A stretch of DNA of 64,000 nucleotides from Saccharicrinis fermentans DSM 9555 = JCM 21142 (GCF_000517085.1 NZ_KI912107.1:4461980-4525979); one strand, 5' to 3'; shown: positions 44,475 to 54,458, numbered from the stretch's first letter. Notes: generated by a model not told the origin, from the sequence alone. Numbers and translations: made by a program.

Positions 44475-45587
44475 ATGATAGAAGCGTTCACACATATTAA
44501 TTTAGCACAATCTCTATTTGCAATGATATTAATACTTACCAAGCGTCCTCTCAATATAATAGATAAGATTCTGGCTGGGTGGTTAATATTATTGTTTCTG
44601 TTATTCTTATGGAATCTAGTCAGGCTCCAGTTGACTAATGATTTAATCAACAATTGGATGTTTAGAGCACTTGTTTTGCAATTATTTCCAACATTATTAT
44701 TCTTATATATTAGGTATTTAACATCCGGAAAGAATAAGTTTCAAACACAGGACCTTTGGCATTTTTCTATTTTTGGAGCATTATTTATAGCAATGCTTTT
44801 TTTGGTTGTTAAGCAGCCTATTTATATTGATACGACTGATTTTATTCGATCCTTTAAAGTTTTCCCCATAATTTTTGGATGCGTTTTTATTTTGACATTT
44901 ATTTTTTATGGATATCGAACCATAAAATTAATGAACTTATATATTAGTAAACGTGATGAGTATTTCTCTTTTCATAGTAGTAATGTCAATCTAGAATGGA
45001 TACGAAAATTAGTGTACGCTTTTTATATTTATTTCGGCGTTTTAATTCTGGTAGGGGTTACCATCCAATTTGTTTCGTTGTTCATTGACTTGAGTATCAT
45101 TTTCACCTTCTGCAATACAATATTTATCTACATATTGTCTTTTCATGGATATAAACAAAGGTACTTGTTGGAAATGCCAAAATTGGAGAAAGGATCTAGT
45201 GTTCCCTATAAAAAGTCCGGTCTCAAAGAAAAAGATGCTAGGCAGCTTGAAAAGTCTATTCTTTTTTTAATGGATAGGCAAAAAATTTGGCTTAATCCAG
45301 AGGTGGCCGTTAGTGATATCTCGTCCGAGTTGAAAGTACCACAACATCATATTACACAAGTTTTGAACAAAGGATTAAAAAAGAATTTTTATACTCTGAT
45401 TAATGAATATAGAACTAATGAGGTAATTAGATTATTTCAAGAAGAGAAATATGAGAAATGGGATTTAATCTCCATTGCGTTTGAGGCGGGCTTTAATTCG
45501 AAGTCTTCATTTAATTCCTTTTTTAAAAAATACACAGGAAAAACTCCTTCAGAGTATAGAAAAAATTTGATGGGCAAGCAAAAGTAG
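44475..45587 (+). CDS. Membrane-bound AraC-family regulator
   Basis: 370 residues. About seven hydrophobic segments (residues 10-235) precede a C-terminal AraC HTH domain (about 265-365: LNPEVAVSDISSELKVPQHHITQVLN, read in parts; ISIAFEAGFNSKSSFNSFFKKYTGKTPSEYR). No receiver or sugar-binding domain. This layout is common in Bacteroidota. Located before the giant secreted protein, separated by 364 bases, so it may regulate it; that is positional inference. Confidence 0.87.
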   Translation: MIEAFTHINLAQSLFAMILILTKRPLNIIDKILAGWLILLFLLFLWNLVRLQLTNDLINNWMFRALVLQLFPTLLFLYIRYLTSGKNKFQTQDLWHFSIFGALFIAMLFLVVKQPIYIDTTDFIRSFKVFPIIFGCVFILTFIFYGYRTIKLMNLYISKRDEYFSFHSSNVNLEWIRKLVYAFYIYFGVLILVGVTIQFVSLFIDLSIIFTFCNTIFIYILSFHGYKQRYLLEMPKLEKGSSVPYKKSGLKEKDARQLEKSILFLMDRQKIWLNPEVAVSDISSELKVPQHHITQVLNKGLKKNFYTLINEYRTNEVIRLFQEEKYEKWDLISIAFEAGFNSKSSFNSFFKKYTGKTPSEYRKNLMGKQK

Positions 45588-45951
45588 TTAGTGTTTCCAT
45601 ATAACTAAATTTTCAATGGTCGTATGGGAAGCTCCAAGATGGTCCAGCTAACTGGGTGTTCTATTATTGACGCTGGCTATGCTGGTTTAAATCCTAATGC
45701 GCAGTTCTTTAGGGTTTTATGTGTCTTTCTTTTAAAGTCGAGACAATAAACTTGCCCTTCCCTAAAAAGTAAAACATATAATATGTATTAAATCAATTTA
45801 TTTGGACTGCAAATCTTAGCCATTTACACGGAACCTATCCGTATTTTATGTCATGACTTAGGTAATTAAATTATGAGATACGTCCTTATTGTATAAGGTG
45901 AAAATTTAAAAGTCACAAATTTAACATTGTTTAATTACATATTTTTCTATT
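45588..45951. other. 364-bp intergenic region before the giant secreted protein
   Basis: No gene supported. A frame of 41 codons (ATG near 45624, MGSSKMVQLTGC) has no family resemblance. The last 60 bases are very AT-rich and probably hold the downstream gene's promoter, though no clean TAnnTTTG box is present. Confidence 0.4.
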
Positions 45952-48900
45952 ATGAAGAGAACCGTTTTCTTGGGCCATCATTTGCACAATTATGCAAAAT
46001 GGTGGAAACTTATATTTTTAATGTTTTTGGTTGGAATAAGTTATGTTCCAAATGTTTATGCCCAGACCAAAGTCAAAATTTTCCTTATGGCGGGCCAATC
46101 TAATATGCAAGGCCATGGAGATAGTGAGAATTTGGAACGTATACTTTGTGCCAAAAAAGAAATCACATTAGCAGATGATTCTGAAGGATGTTACTATTCT
46201 TTAGAGAGTCAGGAAGACAGATTATTTGAGGTTGTTAGCGATTTTTATGGAACATCTGCTACTTATGATTCAGTAAACGCAAGAACAGTTGCCCAACACA
46301 TTGATCAAAATGAATTGATTGATGCACGACTTCTATTTCCCTATAATCCTGTTCAGGAAATTAATTTTAATTATAGCCGTAGTGATGGTGTTAGAAGCAA
46401 TCCTGGTATTTGGTCCGGTTCTTTAAATGTAGGGTATGGTTATAGTAATAACGGTACTAGTTATGGCCCTGAGTTGACTTTTGGTCATTACATGTCACAA
46501 TACACAGAGGACGATATTGTACTTATTAAAGTGGCAGAAGGAGGTTCTGATTTGCACGTAATGTGGAGGAGTCCGAGTATGGAAGCCCGCCTTGGGACAG
46601 ATGATGAGCCCAGTAATTACCCCTTACTTACTCAACACCTCAATGAAGTATTAGCGGACATAGGGAGCTTCTTACCTAAATATGAGGGTGTAGATGTAGA
46701 GGCCGAAGTTGCCGGTTTTGTCTGGTTTCAGGGGTTCAATGACGCAGGAAATAGTACCTATGCTAATGGGTATGAGCAAAACCTTACCGACTTGATTACC
46801 GATTTAAGAAGTGATCTTAAGCTACCTGATTTACCGGTAATGATAGGACAATCTCATCGTGGAGGAGACAATGGTTTGGTTGTGCAAGCTGCACAGAAAG
46901 CTGTAGCAGAGAACATCGGAAATGCCGATTGGGTGGTAACCAATGACCTTTCCAATTACTATCATTTTGATGCGGGTGCTTATCTTGTAATCGGCAATCG
47001 CTTGGCGGAAGGCATGAAAGACCTTCTGAATCTTCATGAAGTACAGGAAACTATTCCCAATGCACCTTCAAGTCTTTCAGCTGTTTCTTCACCTGTACTT
47101 CAGGTTCAGCTTAGCTGGTCAGATAATTCTAATAATGAAGATGCATTTTGGATCGAACGTTCAACGAACCAAGAATCAGGTTTTGGAAGCATTGCAAAAA
47201 TTTCACCTGACTCGGCTGCTTTTATAGATCGTGATTTGTTACATGCTACTACTTATTATTATAGGGTACGTGCTTCAAATAAAGCTGGATATACATCCTA
47301 TAGTGAGATTGTCTCTGCTACAACTGATACATTGAACGATGGTTTTCCACAAGGATGGTCAAGTATGGATATAGGGACGCCCTACTCACCAGGAATTACA
47401 ACCTATGCTGATGGTACGTTTAAAGTTGAAGGCAATGGAGATATGTTGGAAAATTCTGATAATTTTCATTTTGCTTATCAGAAAATATCAGGGGATGGTG
47501 AAATTGTTGCTCGTTTAAATTCAATGCAAAAGGCATGGTGGGACAATGTAGGTTTGATGATGCGAGAAACATTAGAACCCGATTCCAAATATGCAATGAC
47601 CCTCCTTAATAATAACACCACTATTTTTTATCAATACCGTAACGAATTGGGCGAGTATGAGCGTATTAATAATGATACTGCCACTACTGCCTTGTGGTTA
47701 AAATTGACAAGAATAGGATCTTCCTTTACCGCATATATGTCCACAGATGGTGTGAGCTGGCAAGAAACCTATCAGACGTCTATTACTATGGATCAGGAAA
47801 TTTATCTTGGCATGGTATCTTTTGTTCCTAGAGATGGTAAAAGTACCACAGCCGTTTGGAGTGATGTTGCTGTAGTATCCTTAGAACCTCAAGAGCCCTC
47901 TGGATTAACTGCTACAGCAGCTTCTTCAACCACTGTAAGTTTGAGTTGGACAGATAACTCCAATAATGAAACTGGTTTTACGATTGAAAGATCTGTGGAT
48001 AGTGAAAACTATGAAGAAATCGCGACTGTTTCAGACAGCACGGTACTTTTTCTGGATGAAGGTCTTTTAGCGAACACTACTTACTACTATAGAGTTGCGG
48101 CTTTTAATAGCAGTGGTTCCTCTGATTATTCTGAAGTAGTCAGTGTGACTACGGATGAAGATGCCAGCTTGCCATCACCATGGGAAACAGTTGATGTAGG
48201 GACGCCCTACTCACCAGGAATTACAACCTATACTAATGGTAAGTTTAAAGTTGAAGGCAATGGAGATATGTTGGAAAATTCTGATAATTTTCATTTTGCT
48301 TACCAGAAAATATCAGGGGATGGTGAAATTGTTGCTCGTTTAAATTCAATGCAAAAGGCATGGTGGGACAATGTAGGTTTGATGATGCGGGAAACATTAG
48401 AGCCCAATTCTAAATATGCAATGACTCTCCTTAATAATAATGACTCTATTTTTTATCAGTACCGTAATGAATGGGGCGAGTACGCACGTATTAATAATGG
48501 TTCTGCGACTACTGCTTTGTGGTTAAAATTGACAAGAACAGGAACTTCTTTTAGTGCATATATGTCTACAGATAGTGTGAGTTGGCAAGAAACCTATCAG
48601 ACATCTATCCTCATGAATCAGGAAATATATGTAGGCATGGTATCTTTTGTTCCTCGGGATGGTAAAAGTACCACTGGTGTTTGGAGTGATGTTACTGTTT
48701 CATCATTGGATCAGGTAATACCTCAGGCTCCATCAAATTTAACAGCACAAGCTACTCTCTCCAATACAGTTGTACTTGAATGGGCAGATAATTCTGACAT
48801 TGAGCGTGGTTTTAGAATAGAAATGGCTATTGACAGTGTAGGTGTTTTTGAAGAATATGCCAGTGTTGAAGCCAATACTACCCATTTAGAAGTACACAGT

Positions 48901-51849
48901 TTATCTGCGGCTACTACTTTTCTTTATCAAGTGCAGGCATATAATGACAATGGTTACTCTGAATACAGCAATGTAGCCTCAACCACTACAGATAGTTTAG
49001 ATTCGGAATCATTGCCAGCACCATGGAGCAATACGGATATAGGAACACCTTACTCATCAGGAATTACAACTTATGCTGATGGTACGTTTAAAGTTGAAGG
49101 CAATGGAGATATGTTGGAAAATTTTGATAGTTTTCATTTTGCTTATCAGAAAATATCAGGGGATGGTGAAATTGTTGCTCGTTTAAATTCAATGCAAAAG
49201 GCATGGTGGGACAATGTAGGTTTGATGATGCGAGAAACATTAGAACCCGATTCCAAATATGCAATGACCCTCCTTAATAATAACACCACTATTTTTTATC
49301 AATACCGTAACGAATTGGGCGAGTATGAGCGTATTAATAATGATACTGCCACTACTGCCTTGTGGTTAAAATTGACAAGAATAGGATCTTCCTTTACCGC
49401 ATATATGTCCACAGATGGTGTGAGCTGGCAAGAAACCTATCAGACGTCCATCACCATGGATCAGGAAATTTATCTAGGCATGGTAGCTTTTGTTCCTCGA
49501 GATGGTAAAAGTACTACTGCTGTATGGAGTTCCGTAGAAGTTTCTGTTTTGCCTTCGGTGTTAATGCCTCCTTCGGATCTTCTGGTCGAAGCCAACCTTG
49601 CCAATGGACTAGAATTACGCTGGGTTGACAATTCGGACAATGAGGCCGGGTTTGTCATAGAGAGAGCAAGCAGTGCTGAAGGTGTATTTGAAGCCATCGC
49701 TACCCTAGCTGCCAATACTACCTATTATCAGGATCAGGGATTGAGTGCGGGCAATTATTATTATCGGGTAAAAGCTGTAAAAGACCAAGGAGGCTCATGG
49801 TATAGCAATCGGGCATATGCCGAAGTGCTGGAATTTAAAAATACCATACTTTATATGCCTAGGTTAGCCGGAGACTACGATAAGGCAATCCTTCAAAATG
49901 AAATTTCTGTGAGTACAAGCTCATATTTTTCTACCGAAGAGTATATGTATACCAATATGAAAGGTAAGGTGATCGATGTCAATCTAGAGCAGTCCCTATC
50001 ATCGGGTGGAGGAAGTATTTCCTTCAAAGTAACACCATATGCGCTTAATCAGACGACTGAGCTATTTCATTCAGAAAACCTCTCTGTCAGTCAAGTCGGC
50101 GATCAGATAGCGTTGACTATCCAAGGGACCGAATGGGTAAGTAATTCGGTTTTAGATACCATCACATGTAATCACGTAGTTATTCAACTTTCTGATCAAA
50201 TGATAGACCTCTATGTAAATGGAGAGTGGACATCCTTTGAGAATAGTCAGCAGTTTGAAATTAATGAGTTTACGTTGGAATCGTACAATGGACAGTTGTG
50301 GGATGTCAGGATGCATAACAGAGTACTAACCGAAGAAGAAGTAGCAAAAATAAGCGAGCGTTGTGGAACAGGAATTTCCTTAGAAGCACCTAACCCTTTG
50401 AGACCTCAATTTATCGGTGGAGCTTATTATTGCCTTTGGGCAAAAGAGGATGTGGATCTAAGTCAAAGTAAGTATTTATACCATCTATTTATATCGGAGT
50501 ATGTTTATCAACACTTTGTAATGGAAGCAGGTATGTACAACCATGAAGAAGGGCTTGAGAAAACATTACTACGCGGGAGAGATTTCATTGTGGATGATAA
50601 TGACAGTTGGATAGAATGGTCATTTTCTAATCCAATTACTAAAGACGACCACAATGTTGCCTATGTTTGGCATGAGAATTTTCATAGTTATCAGTCGAAA
50701 AACCCTTCAGCTCCCTACAATGGAGGAAAGTGGCTTAATGAGGCTTCAGCCAACTGGGGAGCTTCCTATGTAGTCGATAATTATCCCAATAAAGGTGCGA
50801 CAGGTATTACTTTATATCCACATTGGCCAATTGGTTTCTATAATAAGACTTACAATATTCCTGGGGGCAATCGTGATTATCATGCTTATATATTCCTTAG
50901 TTATATCACTCGCTTTGTTTCAGATCCATCATTCATAGGCAAAGTATATAACGATAAGGACTTATTAAATGGGGCATATATAATTAATGTTTTCAAGAAA
51001 GTTCTCAATGCAGAGGGGCATGATTTTGTGAAAGTGTTTAATGATTTTGCTGCACGTACTACGGTGTGGGATTATCAGGATGGAAGTGGCCCGGATTGGG
51101 AAAGGTCAGAACAGGTTGGTATTCAAAATTATGAAAATAAAGGGTATACCGATTTTAATCACAAATTTACTCATATTATGTCTTCTGACGGAACAAATGG
51201 GGTGATGACAGAGATTCCTGAGGATTTACGTCCATGTGCTTATTCCTGGAATGCGTACAAAATTGATTCTACAGCTGCCGGATCATATACAATCAAATTT
51301 CAAGGAATAAGCGATAATCCTACTGATACAAAATTTCAGGCTATGATTGTTAAGGGGAATGATATTGCTTATGAGTACATTGAAATGCCTATCAGCAATT
51401 CTGCAGCATTTGGAGAATCCGTTGACGAATTTCAGGTGAGTACGCAGGCAGGTGAGGAACTCTATTGGGTTGTCACTTCCATTCCCGATGCGTATCACCA
51501 GGATACTACTATTAGGTATGATTATACTTATAGTTTTGAGGTGAATACGACCGAGTTTGGTTTAAAAAACGCTATGGGTAGTGATCTGTCTCAAACATAT
51601 AGTTTAAACAATGGAGCCCTGAATGTTTATCCTACAATTACGGATGGCCATCTTACGATCGAAATGGAATTTGACACTGAAGAGCCGGCAAAGGTAACAC
51701 TCTATAATGCCGTTGGGCGTAAGGAGCCTTTAAGTGTTAATTATGAAGAACATAAGATAGAGGTTGGATTTGATGGTTCTGCGGGACTTTATTTACTTCA
51801 TGTTCAGACTGGACAGGTAAATAGGGTTGTTAAGATTATTAAAAAGTAA
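45952..51849 (+). CDS. Giant secreted multidomain protein: SGNH esterase, Fn3/DUF1349 repeats, HExxH domain, T9SS tail
   Basis: 1965 residues. Signal peptide (to about 38); SGNH domain of the sialate O-acetylesterase type (about 43-360; FLMAGQSNMQGHG nucleophile block, GFVWFQGFND); then three Fn3 + DUF1349-like (concanavalin-type) pairs between about 363 and 1200; a fourth Fn3 (1203-1293); a LamG-like segment (1296-1475); a domain with HENFH (1574-1578) and a downstream WLNEASANW, fitting a zinc-peptidase-like fold; and a C-terminal type IX sorting domain (about 1887-1965). Probably a surface or secreted glycan-active enzyme; substrate unknown. Preceded by an AraC regulator and followed by a strong terminator. 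Confidence 0.85.
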   Translation: MKRTVFLGHHLHNYAKWWKLIFLMFLVGISYVPNVYAQTKVKIFLMAGQSNMQGHGDSENLERILCAKKEITLADDSEGCYYSLESQEDRLFEVVSDFYGTSATYDSVNARTVAQHIDQNELIDARLLFPYNPVQEINFNYSRSDGVRSNPGIWSGSLNVGYGYSNNGTSYGPELTFGHYMSQYTEDDIVLIKVAEGGSDLHVMWRSPSMEARLGTDDEPSNYPLLTQHLNEVLADIGSFLPKYEGVDVEAEVAGFVWFQGFNDAGNSTYANGYEQNLTDLITDLRSDLKLPDLPVMIGQSHRGGDNGLVVQAAQKAVAENIGNADWVVTNDLSNYYHFDAGAYLVIGNRLAEGMKDLLNLHEVQETIPNAPSSLSAVSSPVLQVQLSWSDNSNNEDAFWIERSTNQESGFGSIAKISPDSAAFIDRDLLHATTYYYRVRASNKAGYTSYSEIVSATTDTLNDGFPQGWSSMDIGTPYSPGITTYADGTFKVEGNGDMLENSDNFHFAYQKISGDGEIVARLNSMQKAWWDNVGLMMRETLEPDSKYAMTLLNNNTTIFYQYRNELGEYERINNDTATTALWLKLTRIGSSFTAYMSTDGVSWQETYQTSITMDQEIYLGMVSFVPRDGKSTTAVWSDVAVVSLEPQEPSGLTATAASSTTVSLSWTDNSNNETGFTIERSVDSENYEEIATVSDSTVLFLDEGLLANTTYYYRVAAFNSSGSSDYSEVVSVTTDEDASLPSPWETVDVGTPYSPGITTYTNGKFKVEGNGDMLENSDNFHFAYQKISGDGEIVARLNSMQKAWWDNVGLMMRETLEPNSKYAMTLLNNNDSIFYQYRNEWGEYARINNGSATTALWLKLTRTGTSFSAYMSTDSVSWQETYQTSILMNQEIYVGMVSFVPRDGKSTTGVWSDVTVSSLDQVIPQAPSNLTAQATLSNTVVLEWADNSDIERGFRIEMAIDSVGVFEEYASVEANTTHLEVHSLSAATTFLYQVQAYNDNGYSEYSNVASTTTDSLDSESLPAPWSNTDIGTPYSSGITTYADGTFKVEGNGDMLENFDSFHFAYQKISGDGEIVARLNSMQKAWWDNVGLMMRETLEPDSKYAMTLLNNNTTIFYQYRNELGEYERINNDTATTALWLKLTRIGSSFTAYMSTDGVSWQETYQTSITMDQEIYLGMVAFVPRDGKSTTAVWSSVEVSVLPSVLMPPSDLLVEANLANGLELRWVDNSDNEAGFVIERASSAEGVFEAIATLAANTTYYQDQGLSAGNYYYRVKAVKDQGGSWYSNRAYAEVLEFKNTILYMPRLAGDYDKAILQNEISVSTSSYFSTEEYMYTNMKGKVIDVNLEQSLSSGGGSISFKVTPYALNQTTELFHSENLSVSQVGDQIALTIQGTEWVSNSVLDTITCNHVVIQLSDQMIDLYVNGEWTSFENSQQFEINEFTLESYNGQLWDVRMHNRVLTEEEVAKISERCGTGISLEAPNPLRPQFIGGAYYCLWAKEDVDLSQSKYLYHLFISEYVYQHFVMEAGMYNHEEGLEKTLLRGRDFIVDDNDSWIEWSFSNPITKDDHNVAYVWHENFHSYQSKNPSAPYNGGKWLNEASANWGASYVVDNYPNKGATGITLYPHWPIGFYNKTYNIPGGNRDYHAYIFLSYITRFVSDPSFIGKVYNDKDLLNGAYIINVFKKVLNAEGHDFVKVFNDFAARTTVWDYQDGSGPDWERSEQVGIQNYENKGYTDFNHKFTHIMSSDGTNGVMTEIPEDLRPCAYSWNAYKIDSTAAGSYTIKFQGISDNPTDTKFQAMIVKGNDIAYEYIEMPISNSAAFGESVDEFQVSTQAGEELYWVVTSIPDAYHQDTTIRYDYTYSFEVNTTEFGLKNAMGSDLSQTYSLNNGALNVYPTITDGHLTIEMEFDTEEPAKVTLYNAVGRKEPLSVNYEEHKIEVGFDGSAGLYLLHVQTGQVNRVVKIIKK
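47343..47885 (+). repeat. Internal DUF1349-like repeat, copy 1
   Basis: First of three in-frame repeats in the giant gene. Bases 47413-47780 match 49081-49448 with only two differences that I could see. Confidence 0.85.
48166..48710 (+). repeat. Internal DUF1349-like repeat, copy 2
   Basis: Middle copy; similar throughout but with many more base changes than copies 1 and 3 show against each other (for example ACCACT to GACTCT, GAATTG to GAATGG). Confidence 0.85.
49010..49550 (+). repeat. Internal DUF1349-like repeat, copy 3
   Basis: Almost identical to copy 1 over 368 bases, offset by 1668 bases (556 codons). Confidence 0.85.
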
Positions 51850-51866
51850 AATCCTATAGCAAATTG

Positions 51867-51899
51867 AATAGATGGGCAGAAATCTTCTGCCCATCTATT
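51867..51899 (+). terminator. Terminator after the giant secreted protein
   Basis: Perfect 15-bp stem AATAGATGGGCAGAA / TTCTGCCCATCTATT with a 3-base loop, 18 bases past the stop. Confidence 0.85.
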
Positions 51900-52018
51900 T
51901 ATTTATGTATTGCTAGTAGCAAAGTAATTGCGATTCAAATATACGTGCTTTGTCAGTCGCTATGCGATTGTAGTCGTAGTGTTAAGTGGGGTTATGAACA
52001 ATCAAATTATCGGAACTT

Positions 52019-52570
52019 TTATTCCGGGCTTTGCGTTCTTTCTTTTTCTTGTTCTTCGTGATATTTGCCTCCTAAAAAGGCTAAAAATCTACTAAAGGCC
52101 TTTATTGCTTCTTCTGTACCTTTGGAAACCTCTTTTCCTTGTAATTTAAGCAAGAATTTACTGTAAATGCCAGTAAGGCATAGTTCTATCTCATTGCTTA
52201 GTTTTTTGCCTGTTTTTTGGTCGAATTCGTTAATGAATGGTAAAGTTGCATTGTAAATATGCCCATAGGCGATTTCTTGGGGGTCGTTGAGTAGCTGGCG
52301 ATGCAATCTGTCTAAGTCGTTCACTAAATTATTTATCACCTGTAAATGCCCTTTTTCTTTGATATGTTCCAATGTCATCATTTCAGCTAGATTATCATAC
52401 CAGTCAATACATTCTTGAAGGATGTCGCCGCTCAAATTGTATTGCGGTATAATTCCTTTTTTAATGTCTTCCATATTAAACTGATATGCACGAATCAAAT
52501 CTTCAATCTGCCACATGTACAATATGTACTCAACGATATTGGTTTGGCGTTTTTCTTTAGCTACAATCAT
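52019..52570 (-). CDS. DUF4924 family protein
   Basis: 183 residues, mostly helical and cytoplasmic. The start MIVAKEKRQTNIVEYILYMWQIEDLIRA, read in part, and IPQYNLSGDILQECIDWYDNL are typical of DUF4924, found only in Bacteroidota as far as I know. Function unknown. The C-terminus (QEKERTQSPE) is charged. Upstream are housekeeping genes on the same strand, but a 198-base gap separates it from the S4 gene. Confidence 0.8.
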   Translation of the reverse strand: MIVAKEKRQTNIVEYILYMWQIEDLIRAYQFNMEDIKKGIIPQYNLSGDILQECIDWYDNLAEMMTLEHIKEKGHLQVINNLVNDLDRLHRQLLNDPQEIAYGHIYNATLPFINEFDQKTGKKLSNEIELCLTGIYSKFLLKLQGKEVSKGTEEAIKAFSRFLAFLGGKYHEEQEKERTQSPE

Positions 52571-52768
52571 TTTTATTTATCTGTTGACGTAAATGTAATT
52601 GTTTATATACAGTAAAAGAATTTTGATTTACTGGTGTTGTATGTATTTGAAATTTAAAAAAACGGATGTATGTGATGCTTTTTTTATTATTTCATCATGT
52701 AGATTCTTTGTTTGTTATGGTTGCTTCGTTTTATTGCATCCGCGCTGCTATGCTTAGATGAGTGTTCA
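52571..52768. other. 198-bp gap between DUF4924 and S4 genes
   Basis: AT-rich, no gene or strong hairpin recognised. Confidence 0.3.
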
Positions 52769-53161
52769 TTAAAAGTCCCAGTCGTCCACTTCGTCCATTT
52801 TTTCCAAGTCGCGTCGGTCTTTTTTTGTGGGTCTTCCCAGTCCTTTTCTTCGGCCCATGGAATTTGCTAAACGAGTGAGTTCCAGTAGTTCAATTTGGTC
52901 ATCTGTGGTTACCTCTTCCATAAACTCAGGAACAAGTTTTGCGCCCATTCTTTTGCCACTAATAGCCAATACTTTAAATGAGCGTGTGATCGGGGGGAAT
53001 TTGACATCGATAGTAGCACCAACTTTCACCAAACGTGCGTTTTTTACAGGCTGTCCACCAATGAGTACTCGTCCTTTTTTTATGGCTTCAGATGCTATGC
53101 TTCGGGTTTTAAATACCCTTACTGCCCATAAGTATTTATCCAGTCTAACACTTTCGTCCAT
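52769..53161 (-). CDS. S4-domain RNA-binding protein (Hsp15-like)
   Basis: 130 residues. The S4 domain is at the N-terminus (about 5-65: RLDKYLWAVRVFKTRSIASEAIKKGRVLIGG, read in parts), followed by a basic tail RRKGLGRPTKKDRRDLEKM. It resembles Hsp15 (HslR), which binds stalled 50S-peptidyl-tRNA complexes. It starts four bases after pth, which releases peptidyl-tRNA, so the two fit a shared ribosome-rescue theme. Confidence 0.88.
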   Translation of the reverse strand: MDESVRLDKYLWAVRVFKTRSIASEAIKKGRVLIGGQPVKNARLVKVGATIDVKFPPITRSFKVLAISGKRMGAKLVPEFMEEVTTDDQIELLELTRLANSMGRRKGLGRPTKKDRRDLEKMDEVDDWDF

Positions 53162-53165
53162 GCTT

Positions 53166-53729
53166 TTATTTTTTATTATATTGGTTCATGGTTCTGGCCG
53201 GGCCAATGGTAGCAAATCCTTTAATCATATGGATGGATATATCTATACCTTCGTGCAGGCCGGCCAGTTCTTCACTGCTCCATTTCCCCAACACGTAGTC
53301 AATTTGTTTTCCACGGCTAAAATTGTCGCCTATTCCAAAACGTATTCTGCTATAGTTGTTATGTCCTAATATTTCCTGGATGTTTTTAAGGCCATTATGC
53401 CCTGCATCACTTCCTTTTTGTCGCATGCGTATGGAATTAAATGGTAGGGCAAGATCGTCCACAACAACCAGCAGGTTTTCCAGTTTTATTTTTTCCTGTT
53501 GCATCCAGTATCTAACCGCTTTGCCACTTAGGTTCATATAGGTGCTTGGTTTGAGAAGTATGAAGGTCTTTCCTTTGAATTTATATTCGCACACGGCACC
53601 ATAACGTAAATTCTCAAACTGTAGTTTTTCTTGTTTTGCGAATTCATCCAACACCTTAAATCCTATATTGTGGCGGGTGTCTTCGTATTCGGAACCAATA
53701 TTTCCCAACCCAACTATTAAATATTTCAT
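53166..53729 (-). CDS. pth: Peptidyl-tRNA hydrolase
   Basis: 187 residues from MKYLIVGLGNIG. An upstream in-frame ATG (53816) would add 29 residues with no family match, so I chose 53729. Conserved: YEDTRHNIGFKVLD with the catalytic His, KPSTYMNLSGKAV, VVVDDLALPFNSIRMR and SDAGHNGLKNI. It frees tRNA from prematurely released peptidyl-tRNA. Followed closely by the S4 gene, preceded by rplY on the same strand with a terminator between. Confidence 0.94.
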   Translation of the reverse strand: MKYLIVGLGNIGSEYEDTRHNIGFKVLDEFAKQEKLQFENLRYGAVCEYKFKGKTFILLKPSTYMNLSGKAVRYWMQQEKIKLENLLVVVDDLALPFNSIRMRQKGSDAGHNGLKNIQEILGHNNYSRIRFGIGDNFSRGKQIDYVLGKWSSEELAGLHEGIDISIHMIKGFATIGPARTMNQYNKK

Positions 53730-53819
53730 GGGATCTATTTTCGAGGGTTTGTTATTAAAAAATATTTTTTTTAATCGAGGCCACATTATATTTGATTTTA
53801 TGTGACAATAATACAAAAA

Positions 53820-53846
53820 GCCTCCATATTAATGTAATATGGAGGC
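53820..53846 (-). terminator. Terminator of rplY
   Basis: Perfect 12-bp stem GCCTCCATATTA / TAATATGGAGGC with loop ATG; on the minus strand it is followed by TTTTTG. It separates rplY from pth. Confidence 0.9.
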
Positions 53847-53870
53847 CAATTATATGCGTTGTAATATTAT

Positions 53871-54458
53871 TTACTCAGCTGCGTCTCCGTCGCCAGATTT
53901 TTGTGCGGCACGAGCGGCACGTGTAAGTTTAACGGCGGCAACTACTGAATTTTTAGCATTTAATAACTCAAGGTTTTCAAATGACAAAGAACCAACCTGT
54001 ACAGAATCGCCTAATTTAAGGTGATCGATATTAATATCTAAGGTATCGGGCAAGTTTACGGGTAAAGCTTTAACGCGTAGTTTGCGTTGTTCAAGCGACA
54101 GTTGACCCCCTGCTTTCACACCCTCTGCAAAACCGTTAAGTTTTACTGGAATTTCAATAATAACAGGTTTGTCTTTGAAGATCTGCAATAAGTCAATATG
54201 CATAATCCTGTCACTCACAGGGTGGTATTGGATGTCTTGAAGAATAGCTTCCACTTTTTCGCCATCAATATCTAAACTAATGGTATAAACATTAGGTGTG
54301 TAAACCAATGCTTTCAGTTGTTTTTCTTCAATAATGAAGTGCTTTACTTCTTCTCCTCCATAAAGTACGCCTGGTACTTTACCTGCTTTGCGAAGCTCTT
54401 TGGTTGCTTTTTTTCCAATTACTTCCCTTTTTGAACCTTTTAATTCAATTTGTTTCAT
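53871..54458 (-). CDS. rplY: 50S ribosomal protein L25/Ctc
   Basis: 195 residues, the long CTC/TL5 form with the 5S rRNA-binding N-domain (GSKREVIGKKATKELRKAGKVPGVLYGG, read in part) and a C-terminal beta domain (VIIEIPVKLNGFAEGVKAGG). The C-terminal tail is acidic-alanine rich. Placed between prs and pth, an arrangement seen in many bacteria. Confidence 0.95.
   Translation of the reverse strand: MKQIELKGSKREVIGKKATKELRKAGKVPGVLYGGEEVKHFIIEEKQLKALVYTPNVYTISLDIDGEKVEAILQDIQYHPVSDRIMHIDLLQIFKDKPVIIEIPVKLNGFAEGVKAGGQLSLEQRKLRVKALPVNLPDTLDINIDHLKLGDSVQVGSLSFENLELLNAKNSVVAAVKLTRAARAAQKSGDGDAAE

Noticed and set aside
45624-45750. Small open frame in the gap before the giant gene
   Set aside because: 41 codons with no recognisable domain, signal or conserved neighbour; probably chance.
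53730-53816. Longer start for peptidyl-tRNA hydrolase
   Set aside because: The added 29 residues have no family match, and MKYLIVGLGNIG is the normal N-terminus.
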